NCBI GenBank assembly: GCA_030063045.1
Contig: JAQSEB010000151.1
Location: 230,630-294,629, forward strand
Origin: Pratylenchus scribneri
Taxonomy: Eukaryota > Nematoda > Chromadorea > Rhabditida > Pratylenchidae
Reading direction: 5' to 3'
DNA length: 64,000 nt
Below, in pieces: positions 46,934-56,511 of this stretch (the first letter of the stretch is position 1; every line of letters begins with the position of its first letter). Made by a program: the position numbers and the translations under genes. Under the pieces are notes generated by a model, which was not told where the DNA came from, ran no database searches, and saw only the letters and a list, made by a program, of their open reading frames with translations.

Positions 46934-48050
46934 TTAAATATAGGGAGTGTCATAAATAACTTCATCATCATCTCGATTTTGATTTGTCGAATTTGGAAAT
47001 GAAATTACAGCATATGGCATTTCCATTGGTGGTGGTGGTGGCATTTCCTGCTGTTCAGGAATAGGAGGCAATTCCCGTCTGGACCATTCTCCTCCCAAAG
47101 GCAATTGTGGATTAGGCATTTGTTGCTGTTGTAGTTGCCGAATTAAAGCTGCCGGTGGTAAACCCTGGTTTAAAATTGAGCAACGTGGAATAATTGGCAA
47201 TGCAGATTGAAGACCCATTTTCCATTTTCCAATGAAAAAGCCAATCTGAAATTCCCATAATTTTTAATGGCAAAAAAATTGTGACAACCAGAAAAAAGAA
47301 AATGGCAAATAAAATTGCAGCCAAAATTAGGGCCTGTAATTATATCCAAAAATCAAAAAAAATATTCTGAAAAAATCTACCCAAGAGGGTATTGCCAAAA
47401 GCCAATTTTGATGATTCCCATTCATTTCTTCCTCCAAATTTTGTTCGTGACATGACATTTTTGTAGTAGTCGATCCCATTTTCAGTGTTGTAATTGATGA
47501 TGATGATGGAATTGTTGTTGTTGTGCCCAATGTAATTTTATTGTCTGGAATTGTTGTTGTTGTAGTTGATTCAATTTTGTTGTCTTCTTCATCTTCGCTT
47601 GAATCTCCAAATTTTATTAATTTTTGCGTTGTTGTTGTTTTTACTGTTGATGATGATGATGATGATGAAGGATTTGTATTGGCCATTGCTGCTTGAATAC
47701 CATTGCATGGACAAAATTCCACAACTAAATGGATTTTAAATATTTTTGAGGCAAAATCATATGAAATTTGCCTAACATTACAATTGTGTAATTTAATTGA
47801 ATATTTCATTTTTAATGTCATAATAATTTAATTGTTATTTTTATTTGTTTAAAATACTATATTCATATTCATATGGTGCTTAATCAGTTGTCCAAAAATT
47901 ACCCTCATCCAAATTGATAAAATTTTGGTCACAAATGGCAAAACCAGTGTAACCGAAAAGACGGAAACATGTTGAATTATTTTTGACCAAATAGAGTTGG
48001 GTATGAATGGAATGGAAAAGCATAATTGTGAATAATATAAAAAGCTTCAT
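46934..48050 (-). CDS. Mucin-like type I membrane protein with proline/tyrosine tail, 4 exons
   Basis: Exons in order: 48050-47903, 47724-47381, 47333-47289, 47245-46934, phases 1, 0, 0, giving 282 residues. Residues 1-18 (MKLFILFTIMLFHSIHTQ) are a clear signal peptide. A short Cys-containing segment follows (TCFRLF, AICDQ, EFCPCNG), then a Ser/Thr-rich, probably O-glycosylated stalk (about 66-140). Residues 165-186 are one membrane helix that is complete only after splicing exons 3 and 4 (ILAAILFAIFFFLIGFFIG). The 96-residue tail has LPPIPEQQEMPPPPP and VIYDTPY, resembling SH3/WW-ligand and tyrosine motifs that recruit trafficking or budding factors. It could be a virion surface protein; no homologue is recognised. 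The 171-bp first intron is the least certain junction. Confidence 0.6.
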
Positions 48051-48379
48051 TTTATTATTATTATCAATAATTTGTGATTGGAATGATGGATGTGAATCAA
48101 TAATAGAGGAGAAGATAAAAAGCTTACAATAGATTAAATCAACGCTGCCATAAAGCCATTCAATTCGTGTCGACTAGGAATGGAGTGATCAAATTCCATG
48201 GAATATAATAATAAAGAAAAGTAAATAGTAATTATGGAGCAGCAAATTAAACATTTTAAATTATCACATTTATTTATCATTTACATATATATATTTTGGC
48301 TTTATCCAATTTATTGCTATAATTTTGAATGTTCTAGCACTAGTTTGAACATATAATAATTCTTTTTGCCATCAAATTA
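48051..48379. promoter_or_regulatory. Upstream region of the type I membrane protein gene
   Basis: AT-rich, no coding frame. Contains the promoter of the minus-strand gene by position; no clear TATA box found. Confidence 0.35.
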
Positions 48380-48660
48380 GCCTACTAGGGCATTTGACTC
48401 CTATATGCATTCTTCTCAGCCACCCGCCTAGTAGGTGTTTTGACTCGTATATGCATTCCTCTCAGCCACCAGCCTAGCAGGGCAATTCCCTCCTATATGC
48501 ATTCTCCTCAGCCACCAGGCTAGCAGGGCATTTTCCTCCTATATGCATTCTCCTCAGCCACCAGGCTAGCAGGGTATTTTCCTCCTATATCCATTCTCAG
48601 CCACCAGCCTAGTAGGGCATTTTCCTCCTATATACTTTCTTCTCAGCCAGACTCAGTAAG
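48380..48660 (+). repeat. 46-bp minisatellite, about six copies
   Basis: Units of about 46 bp built on ctcagccaccaggctagcag and tcctatatgcattctc; copies at 48494 and 48540 are exactly 46 bp apart. The same unit appears near the right end (51655-51800) and inside each right terminal repeat. Confidence 0.9.
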
Positions 48661-48681
48661 AGGATGGACCGACCATCCAGT

Positions 48682-48712
48682 TCCTCTTTTCTCTCAATGA
48701 GAGAAAAAGGGG
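48682..48712. repeat. Hairpin inverted repeat (cctcttttctctc/gagagaaaaagg)
   Basis: Near-perfect stem of about 12 bp with a 3-nt loop. A perfect version lies at 51607-51635, and the flanks (ttctcagccattcgcctagtagga) are shared, so the two loci are copies of one subterminal segment. The plus-strand frame 48664-48948 across it is mostly repeat-derived and I do not call it. Confidence 0.7.
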
Positions 48713-48760
48713 AATTGGTCGTATCTCCTTTCTCAGCCATTCGCCTAGTAGGATCTTTCG

Positions 48761-49054
48761 CACGAATCTCTTCCTACTCCCTCATCATATTTTTTCTCTG
48801 CTTGCCACAGAGATTTGTGGCTATTTTCTTCTCAATGGTCATCATTTGTTTGTTGTTTTGGTCAGTCAATGTCCAAATAGAATGCGCGCGCAAATTTTTG
48901 TGTTCCTATGGTTTGACTCAAAACCATCCAACAATGTCCAATCGATGACCCCGTACATTTATTTTGCCAAATTATTCATTTCTGCTTATTGTAATATCAT
49001 GAATTTCCAATATTTTGATTATTTTTGATTGTTTTTAGAAAATTAATTTAAAAA
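48761..49054. promoter_or_regulatory. Upstream region of the JmjC gene with splice-acceptor-like site
   Basis: No supported coding frame. A T-rich acceptor (attgtttttag, ending about 49038) lies 17 nt before the JmjC ATG and could serve as an SL trans-splice site or a 5'UTR intron end. Confidence 0.4.
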
Positions 49055-50933
49055 ATGTCTTCAAAATTCGATATTTCTGCATTCGTCAAAGCCAACGCGC
49101 AAAAGGGAATGCAAAATGGATTTGTAATAATGAAAGAATTGCCAGCAAAGCCGCCAAAGGTCACAATGGAAAAGTTATTGTCGAAAAAGCTGGACAATTT
49201 AATGTAAGTTTTTTTGCTTAAATGAATAAAATATTTCTTATCCGTTCAGAAAAATCTCATTTGAACGAACAAATGTGGAAGGGGCATATCACCGGATCGT
49301 GCAAAAGATGCCTGGCCAACGAACAATTGGAGAATTTCAAGCAGGCCTTTGGCATCAAACACCCTTTTGTTTGGATGGTTGGTTAAAAATCTTAAAAAAA
49401 TATTTTTAAAGATTAAAGAGTGAAATTAAAATATGGATAGATATTAAGATAAAATTCATTGTTTTAAATTTATTTATCAGATATTGATATTAATTTTATT
49501 TAAATTGGTTCAGAAATGATGAATTTTGGTGGTTCATTTTTGATAATAATAAATTTAAAATTAGAATCTATCAAATGAAAAATTTATTAATTGATGTTTT
49601 CTTGTGCATGAATTAAATTGGCCAATTTTTAGATTTTTGGCGGCTCATGCACCTTGAAGATCGTGAGCAACCCTTGCTTTATCCGCAAGATTGCAATGGA
49701 AGCATATATTCCTATCACGAGCCGTTCAATTTGCACCTGAAAGGCTTGCCAAATTTGCTTGGCAGCATCTGGGAACGATGGAATGGCATCAACAAGCCGA
49801 TGCTCTACGTTGGTGCCAAAAACACATGTTCATCCTTGCATTTGGAGGACATGATGTTTTTTTCCATATTCTACCTCCATTATGGAGCTGTAAGTTTATG
49901 ATTAAAATTGAATTTTTATGAAATGTAATTTAGTTTATTTTAATTAATTAATAATTTTTAAAATTTTACAGAATAAAATATGGCTTGTTGTGGCACCAGC
50001 GGATTGCTGGAAATTGATTGATGCTTTGGTCGCCGCCTTTCCCGAGGAGGCCGAAGCTTGTGCCGAATTCTACAGGCACAAGTCAATCAATGTGACTGAA
50101 GAATTTCTTCGGCGCCATGACATCAGGTAAATAATTACTCATTTATAATTTTTTAAAATGATTTTTTTTCAGATATGAAAGGGTGATCCAGAAGCCAGGG
50201 CAAATTATGATCAGTAAGTTTATCATTTAAAATGGGTAATAATAATATTTTAATTTGGAAAGAATTCTGATTTTCATTTGGGAAAATTTTTGTTTTTTTT
50301 TTTTGAAAATATGTAAAATTGATTTTTGAATGAATTTTGATTTTGGAAATTTTCTCAAATAATATTGGTTAAAATTTTTAATTTATGCTCAATTTTTTAG
50401 CCTTTCCCTTGGCCTTTCATCAAGTGATGAATGAAGGCTTCAACATTGGCGAAGCCGTCAACTTTGCCACAGAAATGTGGCTGCCATTTGCACATGTGGC
50501 CGGCAAATGCCAATGCAAGGACCAGGCACTGAGTATATGGTTTGATTGGGAGAAAGCATTTGGAGTTAAGAAAATTGAGGTGGAAAATAAAAGGAAATAT
50601 TGTGAGAGCATTTTGGCTCAATATAATAATAATGATTCTTCCACTTCCGCCCCTTTTTCATCATCTTCTCTCCCCTCTTCCTCTTCATCATCTGTCCCTT
50701 CTTCCTCCTCTTCATCTGTTCCTCAATCATCTTTCCCATCCACATCGGCACTTCCACAAAATCCTCCATTCTATTGTGCCGAATGTAAATACCAATATGG
50801 CACTCGCAATGAATATACTAGGCATTTGCAAACTAGTTCAATTCATTGTAAATCAAATTATGAATGTAATATTTGTGGCTTTACCTTTACACGCCCAGAT
50901 TCGCTGACTAAACATTTAAAAACCCATAAATAA
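49055..50933 (+). CDS. KDM4-like JmjC histone demethylase with two C2H2 zinc fingers
   Basis: Six exons: 49055-49203, 49250-49377, 49633-49889, 49972-50126, 50173-50213, 50401-50933; all phases fit, 420 residues. The JmjC domain (about 105-290) carries the iron ligands H162, E164 and H250, 2-oxoglutarate residues Y118 and K180, cage residue Y151, and the KDM4-specific zinc site C208, H214, C280, C282. Spacings H162-H250 (88), E164-C208 (44) and H250-C280 (30) equal those of human KDM4A. The Asn198 position is F172 and the S288 position is A262, as in KDM4D. No JmjN domain is visible. A Ser-rich linker (323-362) leads to two C2H2 fingers (369-391 and 399-419). KDM4 enzymes remove methyl groups from H3K9me3 and H3K36me3; here the fingers would target it. 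A natural candidate for protecting the element from heterochromatin. Confidence 0.85.
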
Positions 50934-51364
50934 TTGTAATTTTTTATATTTTTGATTGAATGGAATAAATTTAAATAAAATTTGATTAATATTTTTAATA
51001 ATTTATTATTATTTGATTTAATATTGGATTTTATAATTATTATTTGAATTAATATTGGATATTTATTATTTTGGATATGATACTTAATTCCAGCTGTTCT
51101 TCTTTGATTCCAAATGTTGAATAATTTGGTTGCATTTATTGGTATAAATTTGGGTTATATAAATTTTATAATGATTTTAGTATCATCAATTTTCAATTTA
51201 ATTTTGACTTTTCTGATTTGAATTGCATAATTTTGGCAATTCTGATTTTATTGAGGCTATTCTGATTTTATCTCCATTAATTTTGTGATTTAATTTTGGT
51301 TGTTCCGAATTTAATTCTGATTTTTATGGTTTAATTTTTGGTTTTTAAAATTTATTTTTGGCTT
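50934..51364. other. AT-rich 3' flank without genes
   Basis: T-rich on the plus strand with loosely repeated tctgatttta and taatttattattatt words. Holds the 3' end of the JmjC transcript; nothing else seen. Confidence 0.5.
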
Positions 51365-51392
51365 AAAATATTTAATAAGTGGGTGCACAATC

Positions 51393-51519
51393 CCGCCCAA
51401 TAACGGGCGGGAAGGGTAAGCCAAAAGCCTCCACCTGGCCTGGAATTGAACACAGGTGGGTCACCTCTAAAGACGAGAAGTGAATGGCTCCACTTAGCCA
51501 TTCGGCTAAGGGGGCTTAC
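51393..51519 (-). other. tRNA-like (SINE-like) segment with 3' hairpin
   Basis: On the minus strand, GTAAGCC (51519-51513) pairs with GGCTTAC (51422-51416) as an acceptor-like stem; CTTAGCC-GAAT-GGCTAAG is a perfect D-arm-like hairpin; CACTTCT/AGAGGTG forms an anticodon-arm-like hairpin with a 7-nt loop; GTTCAATTCC matches the B box. Length (104 bp) and a weak T stem exclude a normal tRNA. A GC hairpin CCCGCCC/GGGCGGG (51393-51412) follows. Likely a tRNA-derived SINE head inside the element. Confidence 0.55.
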
Positions 51520-51584
51520 AGATTGGTCAGTTAATTTATTTAATTTATGCCAATGAGGGAAAATTAAGAGGGAAAGTGATTTTT

Positions 51585-51734
51585 GCCTGGAGGATGGCCA
51601 GCAGTTCCCCTTTTCTCTCAATGAGAGAAAAGGGGAATTTGGCGCATCACCATTCTTCTCAGCCATTCGCCTAGTAGGACATTTGACTCGTAGATCCATT
51701 CCTCTCAGCCACCCGCCTAGTAGGTGTTTTCCCT
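51585..51734 (+). repeat. Subterminal repeats: perfect hairpin and 46-bp minisatellite units
   Basis: 51607-51635 is a perfect 13-bp stem (cccctttTCTCTC type) with a 3-nt loop. It is followed by two or three degenerate copies of the ctcagccacccgcctagtagg unit seen at 48380-48660. Confidence 0.75.
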
Positions 51735-51880
51735 CCTATATCCATTCCTCTCAGCCACCCGCCTAGTAGGGCATTTCCCTCCTATTTCGTTTCTTCTCAG
51801 CCAGTTGGAATGAGACGTATGTGTGAGGGAAGGGAATTTAGGAGGGAAAATATATGGGTGAGAATATTTATTCCTTCATC

Positions 51881-51960
51881 AATTGACCGAATAGTCGAAA
51901 GGTGAAGGCGATGGATTGGGGGTGGCTGGGTTCGATTCCCGGTCGGGATGGGTAATTTTT
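51881..51960 (+). other. tRNA-like Pol III module, right-end copy 1
   Basis: Same structure as the left-end module: GAC-GTC D-arm-like hairpin, perfect T-arm with B box ggttcgattcc, T5 terminator. Reads outward. Confidence 0.6.
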
Positions 51961-52310
51961 GGAAAATTATAAAAATTATTATTTATTAATTGAAAATGTA
52001 TGTCAAAAATTGCTATTTAATTAAAATTGTGTCAAACAAATATCAATTAATTAAATGATGTCCAATTAAATGACCAATTGGTCATTTAATTGGCCAATCA
52101 TGCGGATAGTATAGGGCTTGTGAATTATTGATTTTTTCGCTCCAAAATTGGACTAAATGCTGCTCCTATATCCATTCCTCTCAGCCACCCGCCTAGTAGG
52201 GCATTTCCCTCCTATTTCGTTTCTTCTCAGCCAGTTGGAATGAGACGTATGTGTGAGGGAAGGGAATTTAGGAGGGAAAATATATGGGTGAGAATATTTA
52301 TTCCTTCATC

Positions 52311-52390
52311 AATTGACCGAATAGTCGAAAGGTGAAGGCGATGGATTGGGGGTGGCTGGGTTCGATTCCCGGTCGGGATGGGTAATTTTT
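52311..52390 (+). other. tRNA-like Pol III module, right-end copy 2
   Basis: Identical to copy 1, offset by 430 bp. Confidence 0.6.
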
Positions 52391-52740
52391 GGAAAATTAT
52401 AAAAATTATTATTTATTAATTGAAAATGTATGTCAAAAATTGCTATTTAATTAAAATTGTGTCAAACAAATATCAATTAATTAAATGATGTCCAATTAAA
52501 TGACCAATTGGTCATTTAATTGGCCAATCATGCGGATAGGATAGGGCTTGTGAATTATTGATTTTTTCGCTCCAAAATTGGACTAAATGCTGCTCCTATA
52601 TCCATTCCTCTCAGCCACCCGCCTAGTAGGGCATTTCCCTCCTATTTCGTTTCTTCTCAGCCAGTTGGAATGAGACGTATGTGTGAGGGAAGGGAATTTA
52701 GGAGGGAAAATATATGGGTGAGAATATTTATTCCTTCATC

Positions 52741-52820
52741 AATTGACCGAATAGTCGAAAGGTGAAGGCGATGGATTGGGGGTGGCTGGGTTCGATTCCC
52801 GGTCGGGATGGGTAATTTTT
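52741..52820 (+). other. tRNA-like Pol III module, right-end copy 3
   Basis: D-arm-like gaccgaatagtc at 52745-52756, B box at 52789-52799, terminator T5 at 52816-52820. Reads towards the flanking BEL/Pao fragment. Confidence 0.6.
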
Positions 52821-53024
52821 GGAAAATTATAAAAATTATTATTTATTAAGTGAAAATGTATGTCAAAAATTGCTATTTAATTAAAATTGTGTCAAACAAA
52901 TATCAATTAATTAAATGATGTCCAATTAAATGACCAATTGGTCATTTAATTGGCCAATCATGCGGATAGGATAGGGCTTGTGAATTATTGATTTTTTCGC
53001 TCCAAAATTGGACTAAATGCTGCT

Positions 53025-53574
53025 ATCATTACGTGAAGAAGCATTTGAGCTCTCACAAAATTATGGGTCAAATCCGAGAAAAACTGAATCATCTCAAAAT
53101 AATTTCAACAGAAATAATAATAATAATTCGCAACGAAGATTCATTAAATATGATAACCAAAATGAAAGTCATTTGATGACAATGGCAACGATGACGGATC
53201 AAAATAAAAATTATTCGAATACTTATAATGAAAATAATAAAAAACATTTTAAGCAAAATAATTCTGATAATAAAAAGAAATATACCTGTATATTCGATGG
53301 TTCTGAAAACCACTCTAGCAAAAATTGCCCAAAATACACAGATTATGAAGCAAGAAGCAAACGATTAAGTGAATTAAAAAGATGCGAACGATGTTTAACT
53401 ATCGGACACAATATAAAATCGTGTTCTAAAAAAGATGTTAAATGTAAAAATTGTGAAAAACCAGGACATTATCAATTAATATGTAGAAACTTATGGAGAA
53501 CAAATAAAAATACGAATGAAAATAAAATAAACAATAACAATGATCAAGAATCAAACAATCCAAATCAAGATTAA
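53025..53574 (+). pseudogene. gag: BEL/Pao retrotransposon gag fragment (zinc-knuckle region)
   Basis: An open frame runs out of the Polinton end (its apparent ATG at 53017 belongs to the terminal repeat) and codes an Asn-rich stretch, then a cysteine-rich block: CIFDGSENHSSKNCPKY, RCERCLTIGHNIKSC and KCKNCEKPGHYQLIC. This triple CxxC/H series with RLSELKRCERC between is typical of the C-terminal part of BEL/Pao Gag. The N-terminal Gag and the whole pol region are missing, so this is a truncated relic. Its 5' side was replaced by the Polinton end. The frame then stops at 53572-53574. Confidence 0.75.
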
Positions 53575-54719
53575 AAAATGCAAAAAATTGCCTCAGGAGA
53601 AAATGCTAAGCATAGTAAAAACAATAATATCATTACCCCATAAAAAATAAAAAAAAATGCATTTTTTAATATAATTTATTTACCTCTTTATTAATATTAA
53701 TTTTAATATGAATTAAGTCTAATCATCTGTCCAAATAAAAATTAATATTGTAAAATTAATTCATCGATTTCCTCTTTATAAATTGCACTAATGAAAATCC
53801 ACTCCATAAGAAAATACTTTTCAATTATTCAAACCCAATATTAATTTAATAGAAATACCATCATCTCATATAATAAAATACAAAACAGATTTAATCAATA
53901 ATAAACACCCTAAGAAATATCTTAAATCAATATCAGTCACACAAGAAAAATTCATATTCACTTAAGAATAACAAGCAATATAAATAACAGCTATCCAAAT
54001 GCCACAAGTAAAATAAATTTATAGTAAATTCTCTCATCTATCTGGCATATTTATTCAATATCTTTGGATTTTATAAAAGATTAATCATCTCAACCCTAAA
54101 CAAAACTGAATTCACTATGAAATTCCTATAATACTATATGAGAATATCAACTTTATTCTCAATAATATCTATTATCACAAAATAACTCTAGAAATTAACT
54201 TAATCTACAAAAATAAGACATATTTTGACCCAAACTTAAATACCCAAATCCTACTGTAATTACATCCAAAACTTATACCTAAAAATATTAATTCCCGAAA
54301 TAAAGTTGATCAAATATATTGCAAAATAGAAATTATCAATCCCAAATCCATTCACAATCTAATATTAGGTTCAAACTTAATAATGAAATTACCCAATCCC
54401 TCAAATTCAGATCCCACTTAATCCCTTTTCTTTCCATACAAATCTTACTCGCTCTCATTTCCAAATCCCACCCTCTCCCTTTCAGATCATGTAGTACAAT
54501 TGATACAAAATTGAAGATGGCCATGCTCATCAAATGCACAAAATACAACCAGTTTTTAACTACATTTACCTCAACGACATCAATTAAGGACAATCAGGAT
54601 CTTCAGGAAGAATTATTCGTAAACAGTGACAAATCATTTCAAATCATAATGAATTCAAGCAATAAATTCCAGTGATGTGATGTGGAGAGATTTGAAAAAC
54701 AAACTAAATTCGGCGGGAA
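53575..54719 (+). other. G-poor, A/C-rich decayed retroelement region
   Basis: No supported protein. The plus strand is depleted in G and rich in A and C, unlike the DNA further right, which suits internal retroelement sequence. A purine-rich cggcgggaa at 54711-54719 lies directly before TGTCGC and could be the polypurine tract. Confidence 0.4.
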
Positions 54720-55390
54720 TGTCGCAAAAAGCGAAGTAAATCGATTAAAAGAAAAAGAAATATATTTAATATTTGATTAAAACTATTTATAATTAATTTA
54801 TTATTCCGAATTATTCCAAAATCAATTTATTGTTTGTTAAAAATAATTAATTCCAATGATGACTCATCATTTCCTTTTTATTTCTTATCATTTTTAAATG
54901 ATGACTCATCATTTTTTATCATACTTAACCTATTCACGTGATTATCACGTGTTTATTTCGAAATAATTTTATCTCTTATGATGACTCATCATATTCACGT
55001 GATGAGTCATGTGTTAATTTCGCAATAATTCAGTCTAAAAATAGAACAAAAACACGTGACTGTCTGGAAATATTTCATCATAATGTTAATTAATATAAAA
55101 ATAATTTCTATAACCTTAATTGTGAATATGTATGTCTAACCATCAGCCGACTATATAAGGCGATGGAAAATTGTAAAAATTCAGTTTTCCCAAATTATTA
55201 AGTTCATTTTTTATATAAAATTAAATTCCTTCCAATTAATAAAATTGAATAAAAGCTTTAATTAATTCGGGCCTAGCCCATCCAATTTCATTTTAAATAA
55301 AGGCCACGAGCCTTAGGAAAAGACTGATAGTCTTAATAGGAAATCCCAGGTGATAAATTTAATTTCTTAAATTAAATTTACCGGGCGACG
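54720..55390 (+). repeat. Candidate BEL/Pao 3' LTR
   Basis: Starts TGTCGC just after a polypurine-like tract and may end near GCGACG (55385-55390), an imperfect inverse of the start. Inside are three ATGATGACTCATCAT palindromes, several CACGTG boxes, a TATA box tatataag at 55152 and AATAAA signals near 55240-55252, in the order of U3, R and U5. There is no second LTR for comparison, so the right boundary is a guess. Confidence 0.4.
54856..55058. promoter_or_regulatory. AP-1-like and CACGTG site cluster (LTR enhancer)
   Basis: TGACTCA cores in the palindrome ATGATGACTCATCAT at 54856-54870, 54898-54912 and 54978-54992, a fourth related site TGAGTCA at about 55003, and CACGTG at 54935, 54946, 54996 and 55053. 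Clustered bZIP and bHLH/SKN-1-like sites just upstream of a TATA box suit a U3 enhancer. Confidence 0.55.
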
Positions 55391-56511
55391 AGCTCTCAAT
55401 TTTCAATTAATTGTGTTAATATTATTGGAGAGTTCAAAACTCTTCCAATATTTATTTTTAAAAGCTAGAATCTCTTTTACATTAGATTAATTTTATCGAT
55501 GCTATGTCGATTCCACAAATTTTTGATTACATTTGAAATTATTTCAACAATTCCTATTAGAATGCCAAAAGGACTCAAGAAATTCAAATAACCATTGTGG
55601 AATTTGTAAGATTAATAGGGTCTATTTTCTATTCTATATATATAAATTAGAACTTTTTAATTAAGCAACAATTTTCATGATGATAGCTAATTTTTTTGAA
55701 ATCAATTCTCATAAATTTTTAATTTTATTATATTAAAATTATTTCAAATTTAAATCAGAAATATTTAACTGTAGAATTTTAAAATCACTCATATTTGTAG
55801 AATTGATTATATTACTATGTCTAATTTGTAATCAACCAAGGAACAAATTTTTGTCTTCTAACTTATAATATTATAGTATTTTGTTCTTTTGTATTTCAAA
55901 GTATGAAGATTAAAAAAGTATATAATTTTATACCGAAACAAATATAGGGTAAAAAGAAAAATATAATATAATAACATTAAAATTAAAATAAGATAGGTAT
56001 TTACGAATTATGATATAAAGAGAAAGAGGAGAAAGATAACAATTTGAAAGGCATTAAGCCTTTTTAATTTTGAATATCCAACATAATAATGCCATCCAAA
56101 TCCTTTCGTTCAAATTTGAATATCTGCAAATATAAAATTGGGAATAATAAAAATGTTAATATATTTTTTTAATTCAATTGATTATTTTTGAGTTGGCATA
56201 GCCCTTGAAAATTACATTGATTATTTGAAAAAAACTTGTTTTCCATATTTTTGTGTGTTAAGTATATATGAGTATTTTATATTATTAGGAAGGTTTTGGA
56301 ATTTTCTTTAATTTATTTTATACTACTATAATATTTTAACTAAAAATTTTTAGTAAAAAATTTTCTAAAAAAAATTCATTAAAAAGGAAAAAAATTTGTA
56401 TTTTATTTTTTAAACAAAAATTTAAATATTGGAAAATTATTGGCAATTTTTTTTGTTCCTCTAAATTTGGACCGTTTAATTATTATATAAATATAAAAAA
56501 TATTAGATAAT
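55391..56511. other. AT-rich DNA without recognisable features
   Basis: Stop-dense in all frames, no repeats or gene motifs seen. Confidence 0.5.

Larger units (their letters stand above)
31958..53024 (+). mobile_element. Polinton/Maverick virus-like DNA transposon, ~21.07 kb
   Basis: The element starts AGCAGCATTTAG and ends CTAAATGCTGCT, with long imperfect terminal inverted repeats beginning AG and ending CT as is usual for Polintons. Between them lie the hallmark genes: A32/FtsK-type packaging ATPase, retrovirus-like integrase with chromodomain, adenain-like cysteine protease, double-jelly-roll major capsid protein, the FYITLPSN-type penton-like protein and the YQRG-type basic protein. 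Protein-primed DNA polymerase B, normally the largest Polinton gene, is not recognisable. Accessory genes include a PAZ protein, a KDM4-like JmjC-zinc finger protein, a Pif1-like helicase and two membrane proteins. The left flank is satellite and the right flank is a BEL/Pao gag fragment, with no matching 6-bp target duplication (gacatg against atcatt). Confidence 0.95.
51735..53024 (+). repeat. Right terminal repeat, three tandem 430-bp copies
   Basis: Units 51735-52164, 52165-52594 and 52595-53024 each start cctatatccattcc and end ctaaatgctgct. They are almost identical (for example gatagtatag against gataggatag, and attaattg against attaagtg). The inner 300 bp of each is the inverse of the left terminal repeat. 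Only the last unit is the physical end of the element. Confidence 0.95.

Noticed and set aside
48380..48660. Regular 46-bp repeats, CRISPR-like at first sight
   Set aside because: The whole unit repeats; there are no unique spacers and the context is eukaryotic.
48664..48948. 94-codon plus-strand frame with a hydrophobic centre
   Set aside because: Starts inside the repeat/hairpin DNA, has no motif, and its first half is shared with the non-coding copy at 51600.
51881..52820. Functional tRNA genes in the right end
   Set aside because: T-arm and boxes are good, but no convincing acceptor or anticodon stem; called tRNA-like only.
54319..54675. 118-codon plus-strand frame in the A/C-rich region
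   Set aside because: Low-complexity composition, no motif, and position in decayed retroelement DNA.
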